From assembly GCF_000304475.1 (NCBI RefSeq), contig NC_018940.1:1054001-1118000 (forward strand): a DNA stretch of 64,000 nt, given 5' to 3'. The position numbers were made by a program, and so were the translations under genes. The notes under the pieces are model-generated. The model had not been told where the DNA came from, did no database searches, and was given only the letters and a program-made list of their open reading frames with translations. Within the stretch, counting starts at the first letter, position 1, and every line of letters starts with the position of its first letter. Below are positions 40,398 to 50,356 of the stretch, one piece after another. This stretch comes from Kazachstania africana CBS 2517 (taxonomy: Eukaryota; Ascomycota; Saccharomycetes; Saccharomycetales; Saccharomycetaceae).

Positions 40398-43300
40398 CTA
40401 TAACTTTAATCTTTTCAAGTTTTCAATGGTAGCCTCCAAACCCTCAATTTCAGCAGTAGTGTTATCGAGTTTAGTTTGGTTAGCTTCCTTAGCTTGTGCA
40501 TTGGCCTTAGTTTCGTAATCTTTACTGTTGATAGTCTTTTCAAGGCCTTGTTTAGCCTTAGAAGCTTTCTCTAATTTCTTTTCAACCTTAGCGATTTCTG
40601 CTTCAATGTCAACGTGACCCTTGACTAATAAATGAACATTGACGTCTGGGTTGACAGCCTTTAAGACACAACCTTCTGGAATGTCAGAAGTGGAGCGCCC
40701 AACAGTAACTTCGTCAATAGCCTTGATCAAAGAAACAATTGAATCTTTTTGTTCACTAGCAGTTGTGAAAAATTCGTCATGGTTAGATTCAACGAAAACC
40801 TTACCATTCTTCAAGATGCTATATTCAGCTAATAATGAACGAGCCTCCTTGGTAATATTTAATACAAGTTCGTATGCATTAGCGGCGGCAGCATTGCTGA
40901 ATTCTTCCTTGAAAACAGGGTAAGATGCCTTGACAATGGTATTACTCTTTTCAGTTGAACGTTTTGGTAGACGTTGCCACATTTCTTCGGAAATGAATGG
41001 CATGAATGGATGAATTAACTTCAAAGCATTGTCTAGAAGGATGTATAAGGTATCCTTAGCAGATTTCTGTTCGCTTTCAGTACCTTCTTGAATTAAGTAT
41101 TTAGAGTTTTCAATGAAAACGTCACAAACCAGATACCAGAATTCATAGATATCACTTGTAGATGTCAAGAAATCACGTTTATCAAGAGCATCATTCACAC
41201 TTTTCGCGGTTTCAGTTAATTTATGTAAAATCCATTTTTCGACCAATGATTCCTTACCAGATAACTTTTCGACAGCTGGAGGTTGGTAGTCATCACCTAA
41301 TCTCATCAAGGCGAACTTAGTAGCTTGATATATTTTGTTACAGAACTTTCTATAACCTTCGACACGTAAAATATCTAAATTAATATCACGACCACCGGTA
41401 GTGTACGCACATAAAGCAAATCTCATAGCATCGGTACCACACTGTGGAATACCATTTGGATAAGATTCCTTTTGACCAATTTTAGCTTTTTCAACTTCTC
41501 TTGGATCTAAGTTACCTAATAGTAACTTAGCATGCAGATCTTCTAGTTTGATACCACTAATAACATCCAATGGGTCAACGACGTTACCCAGAGATTTTGA
41601 CATTTTTCTACCTTGAGCATCACGCACTAAGGAATGACAGAAAACTTCTTTGAATGGAATAGACCCTGTCAATTTCAAACCTAATAAAATCATTCTACTG
41701 ACCCAGAAAAATAAAATATCCCAACCAGTTTCTAGCATAGAGAAAGGGTAAAAGTCTTCAAGATCTTTAGTCTTTTCAGGCCACCCTAAAGTAGAGAAAG
41801 GCCACAAACCAGATGAAAACCAAGTATCTAAGACATCTTCATCTTGTTCCAAAGTAAATTCGATGTTTGGGAATTTTGCGTCTGCTTTCTTTTGGGCTTC
41901 TTCGACATTTCTTCCGGCAACCCAGTAGGTACCATCATTTCTATCATTGTCTTGGCCAGCAATGTTGATGAAGTAAACTGGACAACGATGACCCCACCAT
42001 AACTGTCTAGAAATACACCAATCTTGGATATTTTCTAACCAATGGAAATATTCAGCTTCAGAAGATTTTGGAGTAATGGTAATGTCCCCATTTCTGACAG
42101 CTTTAATAGCGTCCTTAGCCATATCACCTTGTGCAACCCACCATTGTGGTTTCAGTAATGGTTCAATAATATCACCAGATCTGGAACAAGTTGGAATAGT
42201 CATTTCATTGTCTTCTTGACCGACAAAAAGGCCCATTTCCTTCAATTTTTCAATAACCTTCTTTCTTGCGTCAAATCTCTTCATTCCTTGCCATTCTTCA
42301 CCACAGTTTTCATTCAACAAACCGTCGTCTGTCAAGATATTGATAAATTCTAGATTATGACGTTTACCAGTGTTGTAATCATTTTGGTCATGAGCAGGAG
42401 TGATCTTGACAGCACCTGTACCAAATTCAATATCAACAGCTTCAGAATCAGTAATAATTGGAATTTTTCTTGGTAAGAAAGGATGTTGAATAAACTTACC
42501 ATGTAAGTGTTTATAACGCTCGTCATCTGGATGAACAGCAACGGCGGTATCACCGAATAAAGTTTCAGGTCTGGTAGTAGCAATAATTAGTTTTTCATCA
42601 GAATCAACAACTGGATAAGCAAATGAAGTTAAAACACCAAATTCAACCTTTTCGTCATAGTTTGGAACGCTTAATAAGGTTCTTCCCTTAACATCCTTGT
42701 TTTCAACTTCCAAGTTGGAAATAGCAGTGTTTAACTTGACGGACCAGTTAACTAATCTTGAAGCACGGTAGATGGTACCATCATCGTGTAATCTGACAAA
42801 AGCTTCTACAACAGAATTAGACAATTTTGGATCTAGCGTGAATGCTTCTCTAGTCCAGTCATAGGAAGCACCAAGATTTTGAATTTGATTCTTGATTCTT
42901 TGATGATATTCTTCTTTCCATTCCCAAACTTTGTTAACAAAAGTTTCTCTGCCAAAATCGTGTCTGGTTTTTTTTTCTTTAGCCCAAAGTTGCTTTTCGA
43001 CAACAGATTGGGTAGCAATACCAGCATGATCAAAACCAGGCAAGAAAAGGACAGTTTTACCCTTCATTCTGTTGTATCTAATCAAAGAATCTTGGATAGA
43101 GATAGTTAAAGCATGTCCAATATGTAAAGCACCAGTAACATTTGGTGGTGGAGCAGGAATACAGAATAAACCTTGTGGCTTGACTTTTCCATCTTCAGTG
43201 AATTCTGGCTCGAAAACACCACTCTTGACCCACCAATCGTACCATGAACTTTCGACATTTTTTGGATTGTAAGATTTTAACGATGGATCTTCTAAAGAAA

Positions 43301-43571
43301 CTAAGATCTTCTTTTCACCTGGGACGGTCTTATCGACAAATTCTGGGATTGGTTCGACTTCCTTCTTAGGTTTCTTGACTTTCTTGGCAGCGTTAGTAGT
43401 TGTAGCAGCCTTCTTGGCCTGTTTAGCTGCAAATTTCAACAATTTTTCAGCCTTCTTCTTTTCCTTTTCAATTTCTTTAGGAGTCTTTTCTGTACCATCT
43501 TCTTTTAATGGATTGATAATGATTTCACCAGTCTTTGGATCGACTGGTGGTAAGTTATCTAGGTCACTCAT
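40398..43571 (-). CDS. VAS1: Valyl-tRNA synthetase Vas1 (cytosolic form only)
   Basis: Class Ia synthetase charging tRNA-Val. The HIGH motif is at residues 150-153 (GALHIGHALT) and KMSKS is present in GRKMSKSLGN near residue 660. The editing domain, anticodon-binding domain and C-terminal coiled coil (ending ATIENLKRLKL) are complete. At 1057 residues it begins MSDLDNLPPVDPKTG, which is the second, cytosolic start of S. cerevisiae VAS1. In S. cerevisiae an upstream in-frame ATG adds a 46-residue mitochondrial presequence, but here an in-frame TGA lies just six sense codons upstream (43587-43589). In S. cerevisiae the gene is YGR094W, in the sister region on chromosome VII. Confidence 0.97.
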   Translation of the reverse strand: MSDLDNLPPVDPKTGEIIINPLKEDGTEKTPKEIEKEKKKAEKLLKFAAKQAKKAATTTNAAKKVKKPKKEVEPIPEFVDKTVPGEKKILVSLEDPSLKSYNPKNVESSWYDWWVKSGVFEPEFTEDGKVKPQGLFCIPAPPPNVTGALHIGHALTISIQDSLIRYNRMKGKTVLFLPGFDHAGIATQSVVEKQLWAKEKKTRHDFGRETFVNKVWEWKEEYHQRIKNQIQNLGASYDWTREAFTLDPKLSNSVVEAFVRLHDDGTIYRASRLVNWSVKLNTAISNLEVENKDVKGRTLLSVPNYDEKVEFGVLTSFAYPVVDSDEKLIIATTRPETLFGDTAVAVHPDDERYKHLHGKFIQHPFLPRKIPIITDSEAVDIEFGTGAVKITPAHDQNDYNTGKRHNLEFINILTDDGLLNENCGEEWQGMKRFDARKKVIEKLKEMGLFVGQEDNEMTIPTCSRSGDIIEPLLKPQWWVAQGDMAKDAIKAVRNGDITITPKSSEAEYFHWLENIQDWCISRQLWWGHRCPVYFINIAGQDNDRNDGTYWVAGRNVEEAQKKADAKFPNIEFTLEQDEDVLDTWFSSGLWPFSTLGWPEKTKDLEDFYPFSMLETGWDILFFWVSRMILLGLKLTGSIPFKEVFCHSLVRDAQGRKMSKSLGNVVDPLDVISGIKLEDLHAKLLLGNLDPREVEKAKIGQKESYPNGIPQCGTDAMRFALCAYTTGGRDINLDILRVEGYRKFCNKIYQATKFALMRLGDDYQPPAVEKLSGKESLVEKWILHKLTETAKSVNDALDKRDFLTSTSDIYEFWYLVCDVFIENSKYLIQEGTESEQKSAKDTLYILLDNALKLIHPFMPFISEEMWQRLPKRSTEKSNTIVKASYPVFKEEFSNAAAANAYELVLNITKEARSLLAEYSILKNGKVFVESNHDEFFTTASEQKDSIVSLIKAIDEVTVGRSTSDIPEGCVLKAVNPDVNVHLLVKGHVDIEAEIAKVEKKLEKASKAKQGLEKTINSKDYETKANAQAKEANQTKLDNTTAEIEGLEATIENLKRLKL

Positions 43572-44386
43572 CTTTGGTTGGTATCGTCACCTGCTGAATT
43601 AATGGTTCAAAGTAAAAAAGATTTAGTCACATTTCATTTTTTTTTTGCTTCTTCGAGTGTGACAAAATTTTTCTTTTTTTTCAATTTTTCCAGTCGCCTG
43701 CAAAAATCGAAAGAGTAGGAAACATGCTGAGCGGTTACAAGAAATTAACACTAAAGGCGGCTAAAATGAATATCCATTAACTTTAACACCAAAACCATCG
43801 ACCACAAGAATGACACCACTATTGGCAGTATCACCGTCACGTTTGCTCAATATGGTGTTAAATTGACGAAAACAAAACATGATGAGGATCCGAAGCAAAG
43901 GAATGGACTCCCACTGAATCAAAAATTTTGGCATTTAATTCTGCACCGGTTACTTTTGAATAAATATCTGTCTTACCGCTGAAAAGTAGAAATATCTTGC
44001 ATTAGCACTGTTCCAGGAACCATGCACTCGGGACTCTGACAACTCAACAAGAGAGAAGTAAGAAAAGATTTGAAACCAAAAAATTAAATACTTCCAATTA
44101 TTACTGACTGAGGACAGTTTCCTATTTTAAATAAGATATCACGTGACTATTACTATTAATAGTGAAAATTACGATTTCAGTAAAAGTTTCCTATTTTGAA
44201 CGAGCTATTCTTTCTTTTTCCCATATTTTTTGTTTTATTTTTTTTTTTGTTGCGATGGGAGAACGAGCAGGAAAAAAAAATTGTAAGATAGCTCATCGCA
44301 AAATTTTTCAATAATAAACTGTTCGATTGTGTTTAATGAAGTAGACCAACATTTGATAAAAGGATAAGAGTAATCCAACAATTAAT
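43572..44386. other. Bidirectional VAS1-MRD1 promoter region
   Basis: 815 bp between divergent VAS1 and MRD1. It includes a TCACGTGA E-box (Cbf1/Pho4 type) at 44139-44146, a 12-bp perfect palindrome ACTATTAATAGT at 44152-44163, and both lie between two exact 13-bp direct repeats, AGTTTCCTATTTT, at 44116-44128 and 44185-44197. PAC and RRPE elements lie close to MRD1. No gene. Confidence 0.6.
44292..44310. promoter_or_regulatory. PAC and RRPE elements of MRD1
   Basis: CTCATCGC (44292-44299) is the reverse complement of the PAC core GCGATGAG bound by Dot6/Tod6. It is immediately followed by AAAATTTTTCA (44300-44310), an RRPE element bound by Stb3. The pair sits about 80-95 bp before the MRD1 ATG. 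This combination marks ribosome-biogenesis genes controlled by growth and TOR/PKA signals. Confidence 0.85.
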
Positions 44387-46939
44387 ATGTCTCGTATCAT
44401 TGTTAAAAACGTCCCAACGTTTATTGATGATAAGAAATTGAAGGAGCACTTCAATAAAAGATTAATTGAAAAGTACGAAAATTCACAAAATATAGATAAT
44501 TTGATTACAGATGTCAAAATTTTAAGAGATAAAGATGGTAATAGTAGGAAATTCGCCTTTATTGGTTACAGGAATGAAAGTGACGCATTAGATGCAATTC
44601 GTTACTATGATGGATCTTTTATTTATACCGCAAAAATCAGTGTTTCTGAAGCGAAAAGTTTTGCTGATCCAAATGTACCAAGATCAATGAAAGAGAAGAA
44701 AAGAGAAGCATTAAAGAGATTAAGAGAAAGAGAAGAAAAATTGTTAACAGAGAAGAATGCCAAGAAGCAGAAAAAACAAGAAAGACGAAATTCTATAGAC
44801 AATGAAATAGAAAAAAATAAACAGTTACAAGAGTTCATTGAAACTATGAAGCCAAGTGCGAAAGTGGCTTCTTGGGAAGCTACCTCCACAAATGCGGTAA
44901 CTGAGCAGGAAGGTGAAGAAGTAAATCCATTATTAGCGCATGCTTTAGCCATGAAAAGTGATGACGAAAACGAGAATGATATTGCTTCTGGCGACAACAG
45001 TGACGATGAATATGTGGATCTTAATAGAAATCAGAATAATGAAGATAATGTACAAGAAAATGGAGAGCAAATGATGAGTTTAAGTGATTTAAATGACGGA
45101 GAGAGCAATGCTCTAGCCAAAGACGATGCCGTCTCTGATTTAGATTGGTTAAAACAGCGTCGTGTTAGAATTAGAGATGGTGAAGATAAAGCAGTAAAAA
45201 AAAATAAAACCGAAACTAATGAAGAAAAATCAATTGTAGAAGAGGGTTCTCAAGAAATAGAGGAAACAAGATCACAAGAAGAATTAAATTTGGAAAAAAT
45301 CCAAGAGACAGGCAGACTATTTCTTCGTAATATTCTTTACACATCTACAGAGGACGATTTCAAGGCGCTCTTCGGTAAATTTGGTGAACTTGAAGAGATC
45401 CATGTCGCTTTAGATACAAGAACTGGTCAATCAAAAGGATTTGCATATGTTCTATTCAAAAATCCTCAAGATGCAGTCCAAGCTTATATCGAATTAGATA
45501 AACAAATTTTCCAAGGACGGTTATTGCATATATTGCCTGCTGAGTCAAAGAAAGACCATCGTTTAGATGATTTCGACTTGAAAAATATGCCATTGAAGAA
45601 GCAGAGAGAATTAAAAAGAAAAGCCAATGCCTCAAAAAGTACTTTCTCATGGAACGCATTGTACATGAATCAGGATGCAGTGTTAAGCAGTGTTGCTGCA
45701 AAGTTGGGTATGGAAAAATCAGACCTGATTGATGCTGAAAGTTCAGGTGCTGCCGTAAAGCAAGCTTTGGCTGAAGCACATGTTATTAATGATGTTAGAA
45801 AGTTTTTCGAAGAAAAAGGTGTTAACCTATTGAAATTTCAAGATTTAAAGAGACCAGACCAGAGAGATGACAGAGTTATTCTTGTAAAAAATTTTCCATA
45901 TGGTACAACAACAGAAGAAATTGGTGAACTATTTTTACCTTTTGGTAAGATTGAAAGGCTAGTAATGCCACCAGCAGGTACTATTGCTATAGTACAATAC
46001 AGAGATATTACATCTGCTAGGGCAGCATTTACTAAACTGGCATTCAAAAGATTCAAAGATGGTATTATCTATCTAGAAAAGGGCCCCAAAGATTGTTTCA
46101 ACAAAGATGCTGAAGTCGATGCTAGTATAAACAAAGCTGATGCGGAAGCTAAGGAAGCAAAAGTGGCTAAACCTTCGTCGCACGATGTCATGGAAGGAAC
46201 AACAAACGAGGTATCTAATGAATCACAAGACGACGTTATCAATGGTCCAACTGTTTCAGTATTCATCAAGAATTTGAATTTCTCTACAACAAGCGCACAA
46301 TTAAATGACAAATTCAGCCAATTCAGTGGTTTTGTTATTGCACAGGTCAAGACTAAGCCAGACTCAAAACATCCCGGAAAGACAGTTTCCATGGGTTTTG
46401 GATTTGTCGAATTCAGAACGAAGGAACAAGCTAATGCAGTTATTGCAGCTTTGGATGGCACTGTAATTGATGGCCATAAAATTCAATTGAAATTATCTCA
46501 TAGAACTACTGCATCCAACACTACAACAACAAAGAAAAAAGGTGTCAAATCTGGTAAAATTATTGTTAAGAACTTGCCATTTGAAGCTACAAGAAAGGAT
46601 GTTTTTGAATTATTCAACTCATTCGGTCAATTAAAATCTGTGAGAGTTCCCAAGAAATTCGATAAATCAGCTAGAGGTTTTGCATTTGTTGAATTCTTGC
46701 TTCCAAAAGAAGCAGAAGCAGCAATGGACCAATTACAGGGTGTTCATTTGCTAGGTCGTAGATTAGTTATGCAGTATGCTCAGCAAGATGCTGAGAATGC
46801 AGAGGAAGAAATTGCTAGGATGACCAAAAAGGTAAAGAGACAAGCGGCCGCAAACGAACTCTCTGCTATTAGACAAGCAAGTGGTAGAAAGAAGTTAGAA
46901 TTGGAGGATGAGAACACTGATGGATTGAATGGATTCTAG
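44387..46939 (+). CDS. MRD1: Mrd1, multi-RRM protein for small ribosomal subunit assembly
   Basis: Essential nucleolar RNA-binding protein of the 90S pre-ribosome that binds 35S pre-rRNA and the U3 snoRNA region for cleavage at sites A0-A2. Five RRMs are visible: residues 1-80 (RIIVKNVPTF), about 310-385 (LFLRNILYTS), about 497-565 (VILVKNFPYG), about 622-700 (VFIKNLNFS) and about 724-800 (IIVKNLPFEA with RGFAFVEF). Acidic, charged linkers separate RRM1 and RRM2. At 850 residues it is slightly shorter than S. cerevisiae (887, from memory). The upstream PAC/RRPE pair agrees with its role. Its usual neighbour DBF20 is absent here. Confidence 0.95.
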   Translation: MSRIIVKNVPTFIDDKKLKEHFNKRLIEKYENSQNIDNLITDVKILRDKDGNSRKFAFIGYRNESDALDAIRYYDGSFIYTAKISVSEAKSFADPNVPRSMKEKKREALKRLREREEKLLTEKNAKKQKKQERRNSIDNEIEKNKQLQEFIETMKPSAKVASWEATSTNAVTEQEGEEVNPLLAHALAMKSDDENENDIASGDNSDDEYVDLNRNQNNEDNVQENGEQMMSLSDLNDGESNALAKDDAVSDLDWLKQRRVRIRDGEDKAVKKNKTETNEEKSIVEEGSQEIEETRSQEELNLEKIQETGRLFLRNILYTSTEDDFKALFGKFGELEEIHVALDTRTGQSKGFAYVLFKNPQDAVQAYIELDKQIFQGRLLHILPAESKKDHRLDDFDLKNMPLKKQRELKRKANASKSTFSWNALYMNQDAVLSSVAAKLGMEKSDLIDAESSGAAVKQALAEAHVINDVRKFFEEKGVNLLKFQDLKRPDQRDDRVILVKNFPYGTTTEEIGELFLPFGKIERLVMPPAGTIAIVQYRDITSARAAFTKLAFKRFKDGIIYLEKGPKDCFNKDAEVDASINKADAEAKEAKVAKPSSHDVMEGTTNEVSNESQDDVINGPTVSVFIKNLNFSTTSAQLNDKFSQFSGFVIAQVKTKPDSKHPGKTVSMGFGFVEFRTKEQANAVIAALDGTVIDGHKIQLKLSHRTTASNTTTTKKKGVKSGKIIVKNLPFEATRKDVFELFNSFGQLKSVRVPKKFDKSARGFAFVEFLLPKEAEAAMDQLQGVHLLGRRLVMQYAQQDAENAEEEIARMTKKVKRQAAANELSAIRQASGRKKLELEDENTDGLNGF

Positions 46940-47074
46940 TAAAATCGATTCTATTCCAAATGGGCCATTTATTACTTATACATTCCGTACTCTCATATAA
47001 ATAGCTAGCAATACTTTAAATGAAAAGTATAGTAATTTATTATTTCATCATCATTCGGGTAAGCTTTCGAGATG

Positions 47075-47128
47075 TGAAAATTTTTCAAAAAAAAAAAGTA
47101 AAAAACTAAATAGTTAAAGCGATGAGAT
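47075..47128. promoter_or_regulatory. RRPE and PAC elements of RPC40
   Basis: TGAAAATTTTTCA at 47075-47087 is a strong RRPE, and GCGATGAGAT at 47119-47128 is a full PAC element. They lie about 105 and 65 bp before the RPC40 ATG. RPC40 encodes a shared RNA polymerase I/III subunit and is a known member of the growth-regulated ribosome-biogenesis set. Confidence 0.85.
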
Positions 47129-47189
47129 GTGATATGTGATTGATTTATCGTAATTTCATAAGACCATAAAAGAAACTCATTGATAAATA

Positions 47190-48194
47190 ATGTCTAACAT
47201 TGTCGGTATTGAATATAACCGTGTGACTAATACAACTTCGAATGATTTCCCTGGGTTTTCATCCTCCGGTGATAATGCATGGGACGTCGAAAAGTTTAGA
47301 GAATCTTTTGATGTGAAAATTAGCTCAATGAATGAAAGAGAAGCTAACTTTGACTTGGTTCACATTGACACTTCCGTTGCTAATGCCTTCCGTCGTATAA
47401 TGATATCTGAAGTTCCAGCTGTTGCAGTTGAATACGTTTACTTCTTGAATAACACATCGGTTATCCAAGATGAAGTATTGGCTCATAGAATTGGTTTGGT
47501 TCCATTAAAAGTCGATCCAGATATGTTGACGTGGATTGACAGCTCTTTACCAGACGATGAAAAATTCACTGATGAAAATACTATCGTCTTAACATTAAAT
47601 GTCAAATGTACCAGAAATCCAGATGCCCCAAGAGATTGTACCGATCCAAATATTCTTTATAGAAACTCCAACGTTTATGCAAGCGATTTAAAATTTGAAC
47701 CACAGGGTAAGCAAGTAGAAACTTTTGCTAACAATGCTGTTGTCCCATGTGATCCAAAAATCTTACTAGCTAAGCTAAGGCCAGGTCAAGAAATTTCTTT
47801 GAGAGCACATTGTATTTTGGGTATTGGTAGTGATCATGCTAAATTCTCCCCAGTTGCAACAGCTTCTTATAGATTACTACCTCATATCGAAATCACTGAA
47901 CCTATAACAGGTGAGTCTGCCAAGAGGTTCCAAAAATGTTTCCCAGCCGGCGTTATTGGCATAAAAGAAAATGGTGATGCATATGTACAAGATTCAAGAA
48001 AAGATACTGTTTCTAGAGAAGTATACAGACATGAGGAATTCAATGGTAAAGTTAAACTGGGAAGAATAAGAGATCATTTTGTTTTCAATGTTGAAAGTAC
48101 CGGCGCTATGACACCAGAAGAAATTTTTTTCAAATCTGTCAGAATATTGAAAAACAAGGCTGAATATTTGAAAAATTGTCCTATTGGCCAATAA
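47190..48194 (+). CDS. RPC40: RNA polymerase I and III shared subunit AC40
   Basis: Alpha-like subunit of RNA polymerases I and III, which pairs with AC19 to nucleate polymerase assembly. The alpha-motif is seen in DTSVANAFRRIMISEVPAVA (near residue 62), with the usual HRIGLVPLKVDP segment after it. At 334 residues it is the same size as S. cerevisiae Rpc40 (335). First ATG. Orientation and position next to MRD1 are conserved apart from the missing DBF20. PAC/RRPE elements lie directly upstream. Confidence 0.97.
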   Translation: MSNIVGIEYNRVTNTTSNDFPGFSSSGDNAWDVEKFRESFDVKISSMNEREANFDLVHIDTSVANAFRRIMISEVPAVAVEYVYFLNNTSVIQDEVLAHRIGLVPLKVDPDMLTWIDSSLPDDEKFTDENTIVLTLNVKCTRNPDAPRDCTDPNILYRNSNVYASDLKFEPQGKQVETFANNAVVPCDPKILLAKLRPGQEISLRAHCILGIGSDHAKFSPVATASYRLLPHIEITEPITGESAKRFQKCFPAGVIGIKENGDAYVQDSRKDTVSREVYRHEEFNGKVKLGRIRDHFVFNVESTGAMTPEEIFFKSVRILKNKAEYLKNCPIGQ

Positions 48195-48329
48195 TTACGT
48201 TTTTGCATAGACATAATCCTGTTGAATTTTTGTTCTAAATGCAGGGGATATTACTAATTATATAAAACTTTCATAATATTGTATAAAACTAGAGAAAGGA
48301 AGAATAAAATGTCAAACTTACTATTTCAT

Positions 48330-49208
48330 TTAGATAGATTCCATACGCTCGACAACCACATCTACATCATCTTGAAGAACAGCTCTGAAAGCTTCATTAT
48401 AATTAATTTCAGCTACAAATACATTACCATCGTAACCGTCACTCTTGCTCATCTGAACATCGACCGGTTCAACAAAACCGAGTTCTGCGTAGTTAACGCA
48501 TGTCAGTACAAATAGAGTAAATTGTGTGATTAATATTGCAAAATCGTAAATAAAGAGGCCGAAATTTCCCCAAAAGTTACTCTCTGGGAGAGATTCTCCA
48601 ATTAACTGAAAAAATATACCACCTCTTCTTTCTCCATTAATTAGACCATTGGAATTTGCAAACGGGGATGGGGTGTTGTTGATACCATTAGCATCGGAAC
48701 GAGGATCCTCAAATTTGGCAACAAAATCTACAGGGCTCAAAATAGCAATAAGTAATAAAAATACGTTAAAGCTCAATGAGCCGTGAAAGAGCAAAGTTCG
48801 TATCTTCAATTTGATATCTACTAGGTCTTTGTATCTGCTTGCTTGAGTGATATCATCATTCGTAGTACCGTTGTCTTCTAACAGGGAACTAAAGCCGCCA
48901 GGCATGGAAATATTGGTAACCTGCTCATTATTGGGGGCTCTCTCAGGATTAGAGGCATCGGCTCGATTTCGACTGGCGGCAATTCTTCGTATTTGCTCCT
49001 CTGGCGGAAATGGGGTAGCCAATAATGATTGAAATATGCATCTTATTAGTAATGTCCACGCAGTTGTTCCATATTTGATGTATTGCAGAACAATCAAAAG
49101 ATATCCAAGTAGACTCAGATTGGTAATCAAGTTCCTCTGGAAATTCCTCTTCCGCAGTTTATATACTTTTCCTCTGGACTCTAAAAAAGTGCCATTATCC
49201 TGCTCCAT
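48330..49208 (-). CDS. Predicted multi-pass membrane protein (YPR109W type)
   Basis: Matches S. cerevisiae YPR109W by position next to RPC40 and by size (292 against 294 residues, from memory). About four hydrophobic segments: NLSLLGYLLIVLQYI near residue 32, WTLLIRCIFQ near 54, FNVFLLLIAILSPV near 150 and a strong one at LFIYDFAILITQFTLFVLTC near 230. The region between the second and third is polar and disordered-looking. Yeast databases describe the family only as predicted membrane protein, and I cannot add a function. Convergent with RPC40 with a short 3' spacer. Confidence 0.82.
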   Translation of the reverse strand: MEQDNGTFLESRGKVYKLRKRNFQRNLITNLSLLGYLLIVLQYIKYGTTAWTLLIRCIFQSLLATPFPPEEQIRRIAASRNRADASNPERAPNNEQVTNISMPGGFSSLLEDNGTTNDDITQASRYKDLVDIKLKIRTLLFHGSLSFNVFLLLIAILSPVDFVAKFEDPRSDANGINNTPSPFANSNGLINGERRGGIFFQLIGESLPESNFWGNFGLFIYDFAILITQFTLFVLTCVNYAELGFVEPVDVQMSKSDGYDGNVFVAEINYNEAFRAVLQDDVDVVVERMESI

Positions 49209-49342
49209 CTTAGATGAACTATTTTATGCTACCTTTCTACTAATATATATAAATCACGTTCACTGCTCCTTTACGTTATTTAGGAGCCCTTCATCTAAAA
49301 AGTTTTCTTCTTTGACAAATGCGCCAAAAATAAAAAATAACT

Positions 49343-49414
49343 TGCCACCTGCCAGAATTGAACTAGCGACCTTTGCATTACAAGTGCAACGCTCTACCAC
49401 TAAGCTAAGGAGGC
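49343..49414 (-). tRNA. tRNA-Thr (UGU)
   Basis: 72-nt cloverleaf on the minus strand beginning GCCTCCTTAGC and ending AGGTGGC plus discriminator A. The anticodon stem TTGCA/TGCAA encloses loop CTTGTAA, giving anticodon TGT (reads ACA). The fourth acceptor pair is a T-T mismatch, as I recall for yeast tRNA-Thr(UGU). A/T-rich tracts (T-runs on the minus strand, 49326-49340) follow. No intron. Confidence 0.94.
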
Positions 49415-50356
49415 ATTATTTTTTTGAAGTAATTTTGAACTTGGTAACATTGGACAATTTGATCATAATACACATGCTAGATAATGCTAGACAAATGTAG
49501 CTGCTTCTAAGCCTCGATTATAGAAAACATAGCGGATGAATATTTGGGGTACGGCGTTTTGGAACGAGAGTCTGATGGGCCTATAATACTATAGCACACA
49601 CCTTCAAACGAATATACTATGCATTCGTAAATGACAACGAAAAATGTGAACACAATGATTTACCAGAGCACGAAGATTCGCTGCTTGTGCAAATACGCAA
49701 AACCTGTACAAAGTCGTACAAGTAACAAATGAATTTTTTCGTCACAAATACCAAGATTCTGGTTAGACCAGTAAATTTGGAAAGAGAGCAATTAATTTCG
49801 AAGATCATGCCCTAAACCCCTCATGAAACTCAGTCGTATTGAGGGCCAACATGTTTAAAGGGACGAAATGGTTGAAGCATACGCAGGTGTTGAGAATCGA
49901 AAGCATAAAAGGAGCTACTGGCGAATCTCGAGATACCCGCCTTCAAGTACTCTTATGTATACGTATTGTCACCTCATTTTGTCTTGATTTTTTTTTATTG
50001 ATTGAATATGATAAGTGAATTTTGGAAAGCAAAACTCATGCACTTTACTGTCTATTTAAGCCATTAGCAAGATTAAGATAGCTGTTAGTGTTGTGAATTG
50101 GGTATATAGTCAATGGAAACATTGAAAGGAAGTTTTTACAACTAACTTTTAAGTAGAGCATAACCCAACCTCTTAAACTTTTTCAATCTCGTTAGATTTC
50201 ATTCTGCTTTAACGAAAATCGCCAAAATATGCAATTTGGAAGAACAAAATGTTAGAAATCCGGGTTACTTACTTGCTGCTAGCAATACATAAAGAGTGCA
50301 TAATTTTCTCTTAACCATTCTTCCAAGTCCACGATTCTTACAAAAAAAAAAAGTAG
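49415..50356. other. Spacer between tRNA-Thr and tRNA-Ser
   Basis: About 940 bp with no gene I can support. A 63-codon frame at 49617-49808 (minus) has an ATG but noise-like composition. This is where gene order stops matching the YPR109-131 region. No Ty long terminal repeat was recognised. Confidence 0.45.
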
